From contig NC_133392.1 of NCBI RefSeq assembly GCF_047511655.1, positions 161,748,542-161,812,541 on the forward strand: a stretch of DNA of 64,000 nucleotides, written 5' to 3'. The DNA is from Castor canadensis. Its lineage: Eukaryota > Chordata > Mammalia > Rodentia > Castoridae. The stretch's first letter is position 1. Every line of letters starts with the position of its first letter. The notes beneath the pieces are model-generated. The model was not told the origin of the DNA. It made no database searches and saw only the letters and a program-made list of their open reading frames with translations. Below are positions 21,649 through 34,060 of the stretch, in pieces. The position numbers and the translations under genes were made by a program.

Positions 21649-24600
21649 AGGCCCGGCCTGTGAGAGGTCAGAGCTCCTGTGCACAGGACACCCTAATTTA
21701 CTCACCATCCATGTAAGAGGAGAGAACACATCACAGTGGAGGGGTCCTGCCCAGGCCCATGAGCAGGGGTTACAGAGTTGGGCCACTCCTGGCCTGCCTC
21801 TGAGCCTGAGGGGCCCACACCTCCCTGCACCCTCACCAGGGGTGAGGACACACAGATGTGCTGAGTTGAGCTCAAACCTGAAAGTGCCCCGCCCCTGGCC
21901 TCTTCTGCTTTCCTTGCTTTGTGCCTGCTCCCCTGGACCATTCATGGGGCTGCCAAGCCTGAGCTGGGTGTGCAAGCTGCTTTGGTGCCCAGCTCAGCCT
22001 GAAACAGCTGAGGGGCCAGAAAAGATGCCACACTGGACAAGGAGTAAAGGATCCTTGGCCTTGTCTGTGAGGACACAGCCTGACCATGGCAGGCCAGCTG
22101 ATGTCCCTCCTACCCCAGCAATTCAGGCTGAGTACATCCTGCACTGGGTTCCCCAAGGTCCCCAGAGGCAGATGGGACTTGGGGGTCCACACTCAGGAGT
22201 GGGCAGGAGAGGCAGAAGCTCCTTGGTCAGGGATCCCTACCTTGCCACCCCTCTAGGAAGGCCACTTGACACCTGGACTGTGAGCAAGGCAGGAGGTCCA
22301 TTTCCCACTCAACAGCAACTGCCCCAGAGAGGGGACCAGGAATCCTGCAAGGCCCAGGTGGCCGCCTCCCAGGGTTTGGAGGGCCAAGCTGCGGGAGTCT
22401 CTGAGCTGCACCTGTGGGGACCTGAACCCAATGGGAATGGGTAGCATTACTCACTGGTTGTCTTGTTTCTTTGCTTCCACAAGATTATGACGATTATTAC
22501 GACAACACAGATGACAAGGATGGCCAAGAGCAAACACACGCTCCATGAGAGGGAGCAAGTAACATCTGTGCTGCTGGTGCCAGGTTCTGATTCTTTCTGA
22601 AGCCACATCTGGCACCTAGGAGAGAAGTGCAGCCACAAGTCAACCACTCAGGCTCTACTCAGGGATACCAGTTTCCACACAGAGACCCCAAGGAGGCAGG
22701 TCAGGTTGGGGTCAGAGACTGACATTTGAAGGGGTCATGTTTAGGAGGAGCAGGGTCCTCACTTTGAGAACTGCTTCTTAGAGCCTCCTCCAATTCCAGA
22801 AGTGCAGGGAAAACCCCGCCCCCCATCTCCCTGACATCTAGTTACCTGCATCCCAGAGCGGGATCAGGTAGCAGCCTCCCTGGGAGCTGCTCCAGGCAAG
22901 TCCAGGCTGCAGCCTCCAGAAGCGGGGCTGCAGGGGCTGAAGACTAGTCCTGGCTAAGTGACCTGCTGTCTGTGAGCGCAGGCTGAGGCCAGCAGCTCTT
23001 TGTGCTGATTGAGGGCACTCCCCCTTCCAGGGAGCAGGAAGAGCTCCCTCCCAGGGCATGGGCTGAGACCCCCCACCAAGGATCACTTACCTGGTCCATG
23101 GTAGACATTGCTCTAGGGTCCCATTAGGTGAGAAGGTCCCTGGTGGGCAGTTAGCACACACTGTGTCGTGACTGTGGTTGCCTGGGAGGTAGAGAGGGAA
23201 TGGCAGAGGGGCCATGGGAGGGAGAGGGGAGGTTGACATTCTGTGCTTCCCTGATGCAGGGCTTGGGGTCTTTCTCTCTGGGGACTTCCACTCCAGGCTG
23301 CTCTGGGGGTTGGGGGAGGGACCTCAGGAAGCCAGGTGATCCCCTCAGAAGGCTCGAGAGGGGTGGGGTAGTGAGCCCCAGGCTGTCCTGGATATGGAGA
23401 GGCAGGGGTTGAAGAGTCCAGGGGTCCCTTTGCCTTGGTTCCATAAACATCATGGGGGCTTCCCTGGTCAGGCACTGGGCGGGAGTTGAGCTCACACTTC
23501 ACACCCAAGGTGAAGAGCGGGTTGACCACAGGCCACCTCATCAGCCCATGTTACTCCCTGCCTTGCACCCGAGAAGAAGGTGAGAGGAATCAGGGTCTGA
23601 CCGGAAAGTAGAGAAACCAGAGCTGCTTCCCTTTCCCAGCTTCCTCTACCCTCCCTTCCCTCCCCTCTCTCCTCTGGTCTCTCCTTTCTCCCTCCCCCAG
23701 CCCCCCGCCCCCCACAGCTTTTTCCTCCTCTTGCCAGTACAGGACTGGGATGGGTGGGCCTGGGGTTGGCCAAGGTTCCTGTCCCTTCCAAGGTCCTGAG
23801 CTGTCCATGAGATCAAGGACATGGGACTCCAGGCAGAGAGACAGTGGGGATGAGGCATGAGTGCCACCAGCCTGCTTACCTCTGTTCTGCACCCTCTGGC
23901 CCGGGGCACAGGTGGTGTGAGGCAAGCACATTTCACATTGGTCCTCATTCTCAGACACACAGAAGTGGCCTTGGCTGCAGTGGCAGGCTGTGTTCTGGGT
24001 GCGGGAGCATTCCTGCCAGGCCACCAGGCCCATCTCTAGGCCCGAAGACAAGGAGCTGAGAGGTCTGGCAAGGGCAGCTGAACAATGAGAGTGTCACCTC
24101 TAACTGCAGGGGATGAATTGAGTGCTCCTACAGGTTGGGGACTCAGCCCAGGGGTGCCAGACACAGAGGGTCTAAGTCCCATAAGGGCAGCAGGGACGGC
24201 AACAGCAACAGGTGGCAGAAACCCAGCAGGTCCTTGATAGGGACACTGGATCCATGGGGAGACTGAAGCCTTCTGTCCAGTCTGGCCCACACAGGACACA
24301 GCTCAGGCAGTTGAGCAGAGCCTCAAGAGGCAGGTCCCAAGCCCAGGCCTGCCCAACTGGACAGCCACCCTCAGCCTGGCTTCCCTCTTCAGGGACCAGG
24401 CTAGCCAGAAGGCAGAGTCAGGTGCAAGGAGAATCTGTGCTTCCTTAGCTGGCCAGGAGGGGGCGCCTGCAGCTGGCCTGAAACCGCCCCTCTGGGCCCC
24501 TCCTGAGGATAGCTTCCTTTGCCAGCCGCACCCCACACCCTGAATCAGATCAGACAGCTGTGAGGGGGGAGGTGTGGTCAGGAGACTGTGGGTGCAGCTT

Positions 24601-24880
24601 GAGGTCCAGACCCCAGGAGATTGAGCTTGTCTCTGTCCAGTCCCTCCTCCCCAGTCACCTTCCTGTGCTCCAGAACTGCCTCCCACACGTGCTTCCAACT
24701 TTGTCCTGCAGGTTGAGCCAGGCATGGCCTAACCTGATGCACTCTGAGCTGAACCTTGGCCAGAGCCTCCTTTGGTAAGGACACAGCATTGGCTTAAGTG
24801 TCTGGGCCTGGGTTCTGCCTAAGTCTGGACCTCTGTCCCTCCCAACCCTGATACTCTGTCCCCTCACTTTTAGAAGTGTG

Positions 24881-24919
<39 letters not shown>

Positions 24920-27280
24920 AATGTGTGTCCACAGTGACTGGAGTTTAAAGGAAAGAGATGAGTGAGTTGGCTCTGCAATTCAGCAGAGTGCTTTAGGTGG
25001 CTCAGAGCCTCCATTTTCCCATCTGTGGAATGGTCAGTCTCCTGCCCTCCCGCTCTAGGAGTGAGGTGGACACTGAGCAGGCAACTGTATGGGTGGGCAT
25101 AGGATCACCTAGGTCAGTGTCTGGGGAGAGCCCCTGGCCTCCTGCATTCACTACTTCAAAGGATCTTCCACAGGGTTGGCCTCCCCTCCCTGACTGGTGG
25201 CCACCAATCCTCCTAGTAACCCTTCCTGTGGGGTCATATGGGGCCCCCACATCAGGAGGAGAAAGGGTGAGTACAGAGGCTGATGGTCCCCAGTGGATCC
25301 CCACCCCCTCCCAAGACCCACTTCATAGACAGAGAAACTAAGGCATGAGAGAGACCTGTGTCAGCCACCCAAGTCACCCAGGCAGGCAGAGAGGCAAAGC
25401 AGAAGACAGAGGTAGGGCACAAGTCCATGTGGACAGGCCCTCATGTGCTAGCTCCAGGCCTCATCACCAGCCATACCTGACCTCAGAAAGGCCCAGGTGA
25501 CCGTGATAGGGTAAGCACAGGCCTAAGGTTCCCCTGATGGCAGTCCCCGCAAAGCAACCATGGAGGTGCCCAGACATTCATTGCTGTCCACTCTCCTACC
25601 TGGCTTACACTTTCCACAGGGCAGACACTGGCTGAGGCCATTGGGGTGGGCGGTGTAGTACTCTGAGGGGCAAGGTACACACACTGTGCCAGTTACCTCA
25701 CTGCAGGCTTGCTTCACATGGTAACCTGAAGCCAGGGGATCCACAGTTTCTCAGGTGCTGGAGGACCCTGCAGGAGCCCACCTGTCACTCCCACCTGGAA
25801 CCCCAGCAGGTGCGACACCAACCATGAAAACGCCAAGCCACCTGAGCTGCTCCCCACAGGACACAAGGACCCAGGTGATTTCCACCAGTGTGCCTCCTTG
25901 AGGCAAGTCTAGGTTCTAGAAGAATAAGGGCCTCCTGGGACACCCAGTCCTGGCTCTGACGCTGTCCCTATCCCCTCTCAGTCTCAGCTGCTGATCGTGC
26001 AAGGAGCACCCCTTCCCCCAGGCCCACCCCTGGGCAGTGCTGCAGTGAGGGTCCTGTGGCCTGAGGGGTCCAGAATACAGGAGCTGTCTTCAGGGCTGTA
26101 GCCCACGGCTATCAGGATCCCTGGGGACATGGGCTTTGTGCCACACAAGGCTGTGGGCACAGAGGACAGAGGGGACTCAGGGCAGGACAGAGCAGGAGTG
26201 CCTCACCTGGGCCCCCATTTGGGGGCTCTCCACAGGACCCCCGTACCTGGGCTGCATTTGGGGCAACACTCAGTGCCCACTGGATACTCCTCCTCTCTGC
26301 ACAGGGGCTGGGACAGAATGCACTGGGGGTAACCCAGGAGGAAAAGGCACAGCGCCTAGAGGTAGGGATAAGCATTAGAGGGAAGGAGCCATCCTGCTGC
26401 CAGGCTGGCCTGGGAACTCTGCCTTCCCTTCCATTCAGTAAGGAAGCAGCAACCCCTGGGGCTGGCAGTGTACTGGTAGGGGAGGGTGGGCAGGGCCCAG
26501 GGAAGGACCTTGGAACACGCTACTCCCTGGGGAGCCCCAAGCCTGCTGGGGTGACACCCTGCTGTTCTGTGCCAGCCCCACTGACTCCTGGGGATGCAGC
26601 AGGGTCATCCAGGGCTGGCCCTCAAAGGCTGACACCTGAGGGTAGGGTCAGGCTGGTCAGGTCCCAGAGGACAGAGTGGCCCCACCAGGACCTTAGTTCC
26701 AGGCTGACTGGCCATCAGGGGCCTCAGGGCACCCTCCTAGGCAGGCAGAAAAGTCACTTTGGCAAGGAGCTAGTCACTGCCCAAACAAAGGGAGTTTGTA
26801 CCTACACAAACACGGTCCTTATCAGGAAGTACAGACCATAGGTGGAGTTCAGCCATTGCTCCAGGACTCTACCCAGGGACATAGTTAGCTCAGAGCTGCC
26901 AAAAGAAGCCTCCAGGCTGGGAAGCACTCCCAACTCTGTCAGGGCCACCACTTGCTCCTGAATGGGGGCCCAAGCCAGCCTCTGCTAGTGGGATGAGTTT
27001 TCCTGCCTGTGGCCTCCCCACCTGGAGTTGGGCAGTGCTGAGGGACTGGGTGACTTCCAGAGAGCTGGGCAGCCAGGACACAGACTCCTGTGACCTGGGA
27101 ACCCAGACATGGCCACGGCAAGGGCCTAAGGAAGGGGCACAGCTGGGGATAACCTGTGGGCCCCAGTGGGGCAGAGAGATGTGGGGACAGAGAAGGGATT
27201 CGGGAACTTACCAGTCTCAAAGTGTTGTTTTGGGCTCCTGGCTCCAGTAGGGAGACCCCCCAGCGTGACAGAGACTCCAT
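21124..27280 (-). CDS. TNFRSF14: TNFRSF14 / HVEM, TNF-receptor superfamily co-signalling receptor
   Basis: Minus-strand coding exons: 27280-27212, 26355-26247, 25725-25600, 24035-23880, 23181-23091, 22615-22455, a tentative 21746-21706, and 21237-21124 (stop TGA). They encode about 288 residues against 283 in human. The start MESLSRWG parallels human MEPPGDWG. A hydrophobic signal follows (LCLFLLG, about 25-31). Cys-rich domains run from Cys42 (CREEEYPVGTECCPKCSPG, then TGTVCVPCP, CSQGHFC, CPPGTFSPNGT). Possible N-glycan sites are NHS and NGT. A membrane helix lies at about 208-230 (LLLAILVICVVVIIVIIL). The tail ends with VAVEETSPMF, which fits the TRAF2-type (P/S/A/T)x(Q/E)E core. The family binds LIGHT, lymphotoxin-alpha, BTLA and CD160 on immune and epithelial cells. 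An exon of 3n+2 bases is needed between 22455 and 21237 for frame. The one I chose fits the frame but not human sequence well. Confidence 0.92.
24882..24919. repeat. (CA)n microsatellite
   Basis: About 18-19 uninterrupted CA units in a TNFRSF14 intron, likely polymorphic. Confidence 0.95.
24970..25030 (-). repeat. MIR fragment
   Basis: 'gcctccattttcccatctgtggaatgg' is the antisense MIR core, in the TNFRSF14 intron. Confidence 0.6.
25318..25410 (+). repeat. MIR fragment
   Basis: 'cttcatagacagagaaactaaggc' then 'gtcacccaggcaggcagag' follows the MIR core order. Confidence 0.55.
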
Positions 27281-27690
27281 GCCCCTGGTCAAAATGTCCC
27301 AGGCCCAGACGCCCCACTGGCTTCTGCTCTGAGGTTCACAGACAGGCCTACTACTGCAATCTAAAGTAAAAATGAAAGAGAAACAGAGCAAACAACGCCA
27401 AGGGAAGTGGGGGGTGGGGAATATTTTCTGCTCCTATGAGAAGGAGGACAACCAGCAGTGACAGATTGGAGGGGCCAGGGTGGTGTCCCAGTGGACCACT
27501 TAGCCCCTGAAATGGGCCAGGAAATGCCCAGTAAGTTCTCCAGCACCTCTCTGACCCCTCTGGCTCCCTGTGGAAGTGGGGCCCCTAGAGGGCGTATGCA
27601 CTTCCAATTCACCCGAATTCCCCAGTACTGACTGACCTTGAGATCAGAGAAAAAGGGGTGCGATTGCCTGGTGCTATGGCAGGAAGGCAG
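27281..27690 (-). promoter_or_regulatory. TNFRSF14: TNFRSF14 5' flank / proximal promoter (inferred)
   Basis: The 400 bases before the ATG should hold the 5' UTR and promoter. It has no strong CpG island and no convincing TATA word. It is bounded by the LTR starting near 27700. Confidence 0.4.
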
Positions 27691-27699
27691 AGAGGAGTA

Positions 27700-28043
27700 A
27701 GACAGATTAGTGAGTGCTGGAAAACCAGAGTTGGGGAATGTTACCTGGAGACCAGAGGAGAGTCACCTTGCCCCAGAGGTTGAAACAGCCAATGAAATAA
27801 CATGTGATCATGTATGGACAAGCTGTACCCCACACACACACCATTTCTGGAATGCTGTACCTCACACACACACCATTTCTGGAACCTGTTCTAAATGGCA
27901 TATAAGGAAAGCCCCCTTTGTTCTCGGGGCTCAGCCTTTGGACTCGAGTCCACTGAGTCACTGCTGGCCTGCTTAATAAACTTGCTTCCCAAAAGTTTTG
28001 GTGCTCTCTCAGTCTCTGTCTGAGCCCTCCTGCAACACTACCA
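27700..28043 (+). mobile_element. Solo LTR, endogenous retrovirus (ERV1/gamma-like), copy B
   Basis: A fossil LTR homologous to copy A: 'gccaatgaaataac' in U3, a TATA word (catataagg) near 27900, 'tttgttctcggggctcagcc', AATAAA near 27975, and an end at 'cctgcaacacta'. U3 carries two adjacent 32-base units (27823-27854, 27855-27886), as is common for LTR enhancer repeats. It points away from TNFRSF14, about 0.4 kb upstream of the ATG. No internal viral region is seen. Confidence 0.7.
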
Positions 28044-29243
28044 GTCTCGTTCTCTGCGGATCAGACTGGGTTAACCAATGGCCACACCTCCCCAAAACTC
28101 TGCCTAGAGTCCTGCTCACATCTCTGACTGGTTTCATCTGCAATTCCTGAGAACTGTTCTTAAAGGGCCCTGAGAACAGGGAATGAGAGAACAGGGACCC
28201 CTTGTCATTCTAGAGCACTCCAAAGGGATTCCCATCTGTTCCCTGGGAGGGAGACAGGAAGGAAATTGACAGGTGTGGGACGAGGCTCTGAGTAGGACAG
28301 GGCCTTGCCCAAATCTCCCATGTGGAAATGTGGACTACCCAACCTGACCTGGCTGGCTGCCTGCTCCCCACGGGGCTTCCCCACCCTGTGGCCACCCCTC
28401 CTTCGCAGGCTCTTAGCTATAAGAAAACGATCTTTTCTATCAAAGTATTTGTTACCCTCTTAGACTACTTAAAAATTCCTCAGGTTGCCATCTCAGGTGA
28501 CTTGCATGTTTAAAGGGTCCTTGCCTCTTCTTCTGGATTCCTGTACAACTCCATTGCCTGCCAGACTGCATGCCCTAACCCATCCCCCAAGCCTTTTAGC
28601 CAGTCGAGGGAGACTGTGAACCTCTGACCTGGACAAATCCCATGTGAGGAACGGGTACGACTGAGTCAGGGATGTAAGGAGAGCCACTGTCAGCCATTTT
28701 GTGCTTGCATGTTGCTTAGCTGGAGTGAGCACATGCTTGCACCCTGTTGATCAAGAGAAATGGCCTTGTCAAGATTTTCTGTCTCTTGTGTGTCTGTTTT
28801 CGGCACCGGAGGGTCTTTAATTCCAACATAACCAACCCATCACTCCTGGTAAATAAACCCTCAGAGACCATCTCATCTTCCACCCCACATCCCCCTCCCC
28901 TGGACAGAGGGAGAAATGGAGGCACCAGAAGTCTCAGCCTGAATGGGGAGTCCCTGGGTGGGCTCTACACCTCCCCCACCACACCCCAGCATGCAGACCT
29001 GGGGGCCACGGGAGCTGTTCTGTCCCACCAGGAAGCTGTCTATGCCCAGATCTCTGCTGAAATAATCATTTTCCACCAAAAAATCTCTGGTTGCTCAGTT
29101 TAAACCATGCCCTGTTCCTGCACCCTGTGACCCAGCCCCTGTGCCTCTCTGGATAGGGCTGCCCCCACCCCCCTTGAATGCAAACTCCAGGGTGGGGTGC
29201 AGCAGGAAGACAGGGAGGCTCCTGTCCCAGCTCCCAGCCACTG

Positions 29244-29349
29244 GCTCATTCACTCATCCACTCCCTCACTCATTCACTCAATAACTCATTCACTAATTCA
29301 CTCACTCATTCTCTTACGAATTCACTTGCTCACTCACCTATTCACTCAG
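29244..29349. repeat. Degenerate CATTCACT-type simple repeat
   Basis: About 105 bases of imperfect CACTCATT/CACTCACT tetranucleotide units. Confidence 0.9.
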
Positions 29350-29774
29350 CAGGGAACATCCCATATCCATCACCAGTCAGGCTGTGTTCAGAGCTCCTGT
29401 ACACAATGACAAAAGGGGACAGAAGAGGCTGGATCCAGGTCCTTAACACCCCCCAGGCATCTCTGTAACTGGCTGTCACCTGCTGGCTGCCAGCCCCAAT
29501 TTTAGTAGCAGACCCACAGGAATCAGAAGGGAGAGGTCAGCAGAACCCTCCAGAGAGTTTGTCTGAGACTCCACTGGCACTTCAACCTCCCTGTACCCTG
29601 GTGGGTTAGAAGGCGGGTTCACAGCCCTGGGTGACCATTTGCCTTGGGACTCACCAGGTCTCCTCACCAGTCCCAGTCAAAGCCTGAGCCCAGGAATCCA
29701 TATGGTCTCTGCTGGGCACCCACCTCAGCATACCCTCAGGACAGGGAGGCCAGGCAGGGGCTGTGGAGGACACT

Positions 29775-29850
29775 CTGTGCACACTTCCAATGTAGATGGG
29801 GAAACTGAGGCCAAAGCGAGTCAGATCACAGATCCTCAGCCCAAGGCTTG
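29775..29850 (+). repeat. MIR SINE fragment
   Basis: 'gtagatggggaaactgaggcc' followed by 'gtcagatcacag' is the MIR core. Confidence 0.65.
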
Positions 29851-32196
29851 GCCTCCCCTAGTCTGCAGCAGCTGCCCCAAGCCAGCAGCCCCTCCAAGTC
29901 CAACTCCACAGTCCAACTGCCTCCTGGAGCCCCTTCCAGTCCCAGCCTGGGGCTCCATGGGCTCCCTACCATTGCTGTCACCCAGAGCTTTGACTTCCCT
30001 GCAGGACAGGATCCAGTGGCCTGTCTGGAAATCCCCATATGACATTCCCCCTTTCTTCTTGTAAGGAGAGCAGGAAGTTTTGCCTGAGCCCTGTCCTGGA
30101 AGTATGGGGGTGGGGTCCTGGTAACTCTAGTGCTCACTCTCACTCCTCTGCCTTCAAGGACAGCCTCAGCTCCCCCCACCTTGTTCTGTGTGAGTCCTAG
30201 CTGGGCACTGGGGCTCAGAGGCAAAAGCCTGGTCTCAACCTTCCTGGCCCATGGTCCAGTGAGGGAGAAGAGTCTAAAAGTCAAACTTCCCCAGTCCTGG
30301 GCTGAGGGCTCTCAGACAAGCCAAACACACCTCCTGAGGCTCTGAAGGGTGAAAAGGAGCCTGTAGAGGGACGGTGGGAAGGGTGTTCTCTGAGGAAGGA
30401 CATGGACTGAACCATCAGGGAGAGGTACTGGATCTACTCCTGGAGAGGCGTGAGGCACGTAGTCAGTGCCAGTCACAGCTGAAGATACAGACACACTCTG
30501 CATTTAGGAGCTGTGTGAAGGGTGGACAGAGTGGACCTGGTAAGGAGGAGCTGGGGTCCCCTAAGTGGGAACTACTAGGGTGCCACAAGGGGTGGCAGAA
30601 GGCGGAGACAAATTCACTGGACTCTTTCTTTAGCTGGGGGAGGTTGCCAAGTGTAGAGAAGCCTGTGGCTGCACAGCCTCTGTCCCTCATGCCTGGGGAC
30701 AGAGAAGAGAGACCTGTGGTGGACCAGGTGGTCAGAGGAGGCTCTGAGAGATCTCAGGTGGCCTGGAACTTCCCAGAGCTCAGTTGCCAGTTGGAAGCCT
30801 AGACAGTTTCTCATGGCAGAGCCACGCTGGGGCTTGGGCTCCAGCCTAGACCCGTAGGCTCCAAACTCTAAGGCATCAGTGGCTATCTTAGCTCAGTGCC
30901 TCTCAGGCTTGCTGCTCTGTGGTCTCAGCCGCCCCCAGCCTGTCCCCTTGTTGACCACCCCCGTGGGGACAAAGCCCTTCCCTCCCAGAACCAGGAACCT
31001 GCAAACCAGTTGTACCCACACCTCACCTTCCTGGCCGACACACCCCGACCTCCTCTGGGCTCCAGGAGCCTGACTCTAGGACAGTCCTTGGTTCCTCTTC
31101 GTCCAATCACTTTGTCCCTCAACCTGTTCCCTCGACAGCCCTTCTGAAGCCCTGTCCCCACTATGCTCCTCCCACTTTTCTGTCCACGATCCACACTCTT
31201 CCTGACCCTCAGGTGCCTCTGCTTCTTGCCTGCCCACGATCTACCCATGGGTACCTGCCTCTCCATCTCCTCTCCTGCTCTGTCCCAGCCACATCACCCC
31301 CTTGGGAACCCTGGTTGTTCCGGCCCCCTCCCATTCTGTACCCTATTCACACCCTTTCCTCCCTCAAGGCTCTTCCTCACTGCTCTCCTGGCCCTGCAGG
31401 AGCAGCCACTCTTCCACTAGAAGTGTGCCCAGGCACTACATGCTCCAGCCTCAGGGGTCTCTCAGTGACCCCAGGCTAGTTCACAGTCCTGACCCCAGGG
31501 GCCCTCCACCAGCCACCCTGCACTGAGGCACACCAGGCTGGGGGCCAAGCCAGGCCTCACCCCAACAGGAACAAAGGGGCTTTGGACCTAGGAAGTGGTC
31601 CAAGGCTGAGCCCCCATTCCACACCACTCCTGGGTTCAGTTCCATAGACAGCTCTGAACTGGGGGAAAAGGGGGAGGGCTTACAGTCCCTCGTCACTAGG
31701 CGAATGGGCCCCCTGACCCTTGGAAGGGACTGATCAAGGGGAGAGCCACAGGCTGCTACACTGCAAATGTTTTGGGAACTTCAAGTGTCCCTGGGCTGCA
31801 CTATGGGCAGGCACAGCCAGTGGCCATCTGCTGAGAGGGGGTTGGGAGTGGTGTGGACAGAGGAAGAAGAGACAGCTGAGCAGGCCAAGCGAGGGAGGAA
31901 GTTGAGGTCCTCAGCCACAGAAGGGACAAGCAGAATGTTCCCATTCACCGGTAGCAACTGCTACCCGGTGAAAAGGCATGGGGATTGTGAATACATCACA
32001 CACTCCACACTGTCGGAGGAGCGCTCATTGAGCAGCCCCTCAACAAAGCTGTTTGGAAGCAAACTTTAAAGATTTTTAGATCATAGTACAAATTGATCCA
32101 GGAACAGTCTCATCCAAGCATGGAGAGATGCATGTATAGCAATGTACACAGTCTCTCTCAGAGTGATGGAGGACTTAAAAACAACCTAGGTGCTCA

Positions 32197-32262
32197 TCAG
32201 TGGTGGTGCACGCCTGCAATCCCGGGAGGATCACGAGTTTGAGACCTTGTCTGAAAAAAAGG
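32197..32262 (+). repeat. B1-like SINE fragment
   Basis: 'gtggtggtgcacgcctgcaatcccgggaggatcacgag' (partial) is a short B1-type piece with an internal deletion and A-tail. Confidence 0.7.
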
Positions 32263-32865
32263 AACTGGTCACTTCTGTTCCCAGTCCTGATGGAGTAACA
32301 CCCTGGGTTTACCCTTTTGCCTCCAAAACTAGAAACTGAAAACATATGACTCAACTTTTAAAAAATGGAACCCAATGGAAATGTGATCCCCAAGGGAAGA
32401 GTCACAAGTTAACGGAGCTCTTCAGTTGATCCATCTTTACACAAGAGGCCCAGAGCAGGGAGAGGGAGCCAAGTGGATCCTGGCAGTCTTGCTGGGCAAA
32501 TAAGGACAAGACCAGGACTCAGGAATGCCTTTGCAGATGGACGTCTCAGGGAGGAGGGAGTTACAGAGCTGAGCTCCCCTCCCTGAGTCTGCTCTGAACA
32601 GTGAGCTTACATGGAGGACACTGAAGAAGCTGTGAACTCCTGGTCCTCAGACTCACAGGGTTGCAAACATTTACCAGCTGAGCAGCCAAAGAGGAGAGGC
32701 CTTGTGAGTCACTTGGGCAGTCAGTAGACACCTGAAGAAGGCCAGTCCTTAGCCAGGGACCAAGCCATCCCTAGAGAAAAAGCCACTGGAAGTCTTCTTT
32801 AACTGACTTTAAACTAACTTGAAGTTTTGTGACTTCAGAAACAGTCACAAAAACATCTAAGTGAG
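32262..32865. other. Intergenic, nothing recognised
   Basis: About 600 bases of unique-looking AT-neutral sequence without an exon-like signal. Confidence 0.4.
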
Positions 32866-32956
32866 GTCTGGAGCGTGGCTCAAGTAGCAGAACACCTGCC
32901 TAGCAAACACAAAGCCTCGAGTTCAAACCCCAGTACCGCAAAAAAAAAAAAAAGAG
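32866..32956 (+). repeat. tRNA-derived SINE
   Basis: A near full-length tRNA-like unit ('ggagcgtggctcaagtagcag...gttcaaaccccagtaccgc') with a clean A-tail of about 15. Confidence 0.9.
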
Positions 32957-33016
32957 CAAATTGTTGTTCTGCATACTGGAGCAACAGTGAATGTCAAGCA
33001 TTCAATCAGAAATTTC

Positions 33017-33337
33017 TGCTGGGCCCAGTGGCACATAACTACTCAGAAGGCAAAAATGGGGAGGTCTGATGGCCAAGACCAGCCCAGGCAAAAAAGTCAC
33101 AAAGACCCCATGGAGTGAACGGTGGGCATGATGACACACACCTGTCCTCCCAGCCATGCAGAACGTGTAAATAGAATGACTGCAGTCCAGGCCAGCCCAG
33201 GCATAAGTACAAAACCCTATCTGAAAAATAACGAATGGAAAAGGGGCTGGGGGCATGGTTAAAGTAGTAGAGTGTCTGCCTAGCAATCATTAGGCCCTGA
33301 ATTTAAAGCCCAGTGCTACACCCCCCCAAAAAAAAAT
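33017..33337 (+). repeat. Composite B1-like plus tRNA-like SINE (long form)
   Basis: Two B1-like left segments ('gggcccagtggcacataac', 'ggtgggcatgatgacacac') precede a tRNA-like right half ('ggctgggggcatggttaaagtagtag') and A-rich tail. Confidence 0.8.
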
Positions 33338-33489
33338 TACTAACAGGCTCAAAAGCAGGAAAATGTAACCCAAAAAGTCAATGGGAATAGATAGACCCAA
33401 AACTGTCAACAAAGACCCACTGTAAAGGAAACTTCAAGCGGGATGTGAGAAACCGGTTATAGAAAGAAAGAACCAATGGACTTTATGAA

Positions 33490-33720
33490 CACTCGTGTTC
33501 CTTTTCTAAGGCAGCCATGACAAAACTCCACAGCCTTAACTGGTGGGACTCTTTCCTCTCGTTCTAGAGGCCCTCTGTCCTTGCACAGGCGTCTCTCCAC
33601 ATGCGCCTCCCTGATGCCCTCACCAGTCCTTAAGAACTAGGGTGCTGAGACCATATGACCTCATTTGACCTTGTCACCTCTCTAAAGTCCCCTTCTCAGC
33701 ACTGTGCTGTCAGATAGCAG
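33490..33720 (+). repeat. Interspersed repeat, family not named, copy 1 of 3
   Basis: Text such as 'cagccatgacaaaactccacag...tggtgggact', 'tgacctcatttgacctt' and 'cacctctctaaagtcccc' belongs to a widespread mammalian repeat. Related blocks are at 35195-35480 and 36380-36655. Confidence 0.55.
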
Positions 33721-33864
33721 GGTTTTTTTGGTGGGGGGAGGGGACACAAATCAGCCCTCACCAGCAGGATTAACAACAGACTAGGTGTCACCAGCAAACA
33801 CCAGTGAACCATGCCAAGAAGCCTAGAAACTATCCCAAATGAAGCCCAAACAAAAGAAAAAAAT

Positions 33865-34060
33865 GGAGCTGGCTCATGCCTGTAATCCCAGCTACTTGGG
33901 GGGCAGAGATCAGGAGGATCACAGTTCAAAGCCAGTCTGGGCAAATAGTTCTCAAGACTATCTTGAAAAAAACCCATCACAAAAATAGGACTGGTGGAGT
34001 GGCTCAAGGTGAAGGCCCTGAGTTCAAGCCTCAGCACCACATAAAAAGAAAGGAAAAAGG
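33865..34060 (+). repeat. Composite B1-like plus tRNA-like SINE
   Basis: 'ctcatgcctgtaatcccagctacttgg' opens the B1 half. 'ggtggagtggctcaaggtg...gagttcaagcctcagcacc' closes the tRNA-like half. Confidence 0.9.

Larger units (their letters stand above)
28044..32000. other. Intergenic, mostly unique sequence, no gene recognised
   Basis: This is the region upstream of TNFRSF14. 28640-28870 has an LTR-like feel ('gccattttgtgcttgc', 'aaataaaccctcagag') that I could not assign. 29.4-32 kb is GC-rich with many overlapping short open frames and no splice-flanked, family-like exon. Confidence 0.45.
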
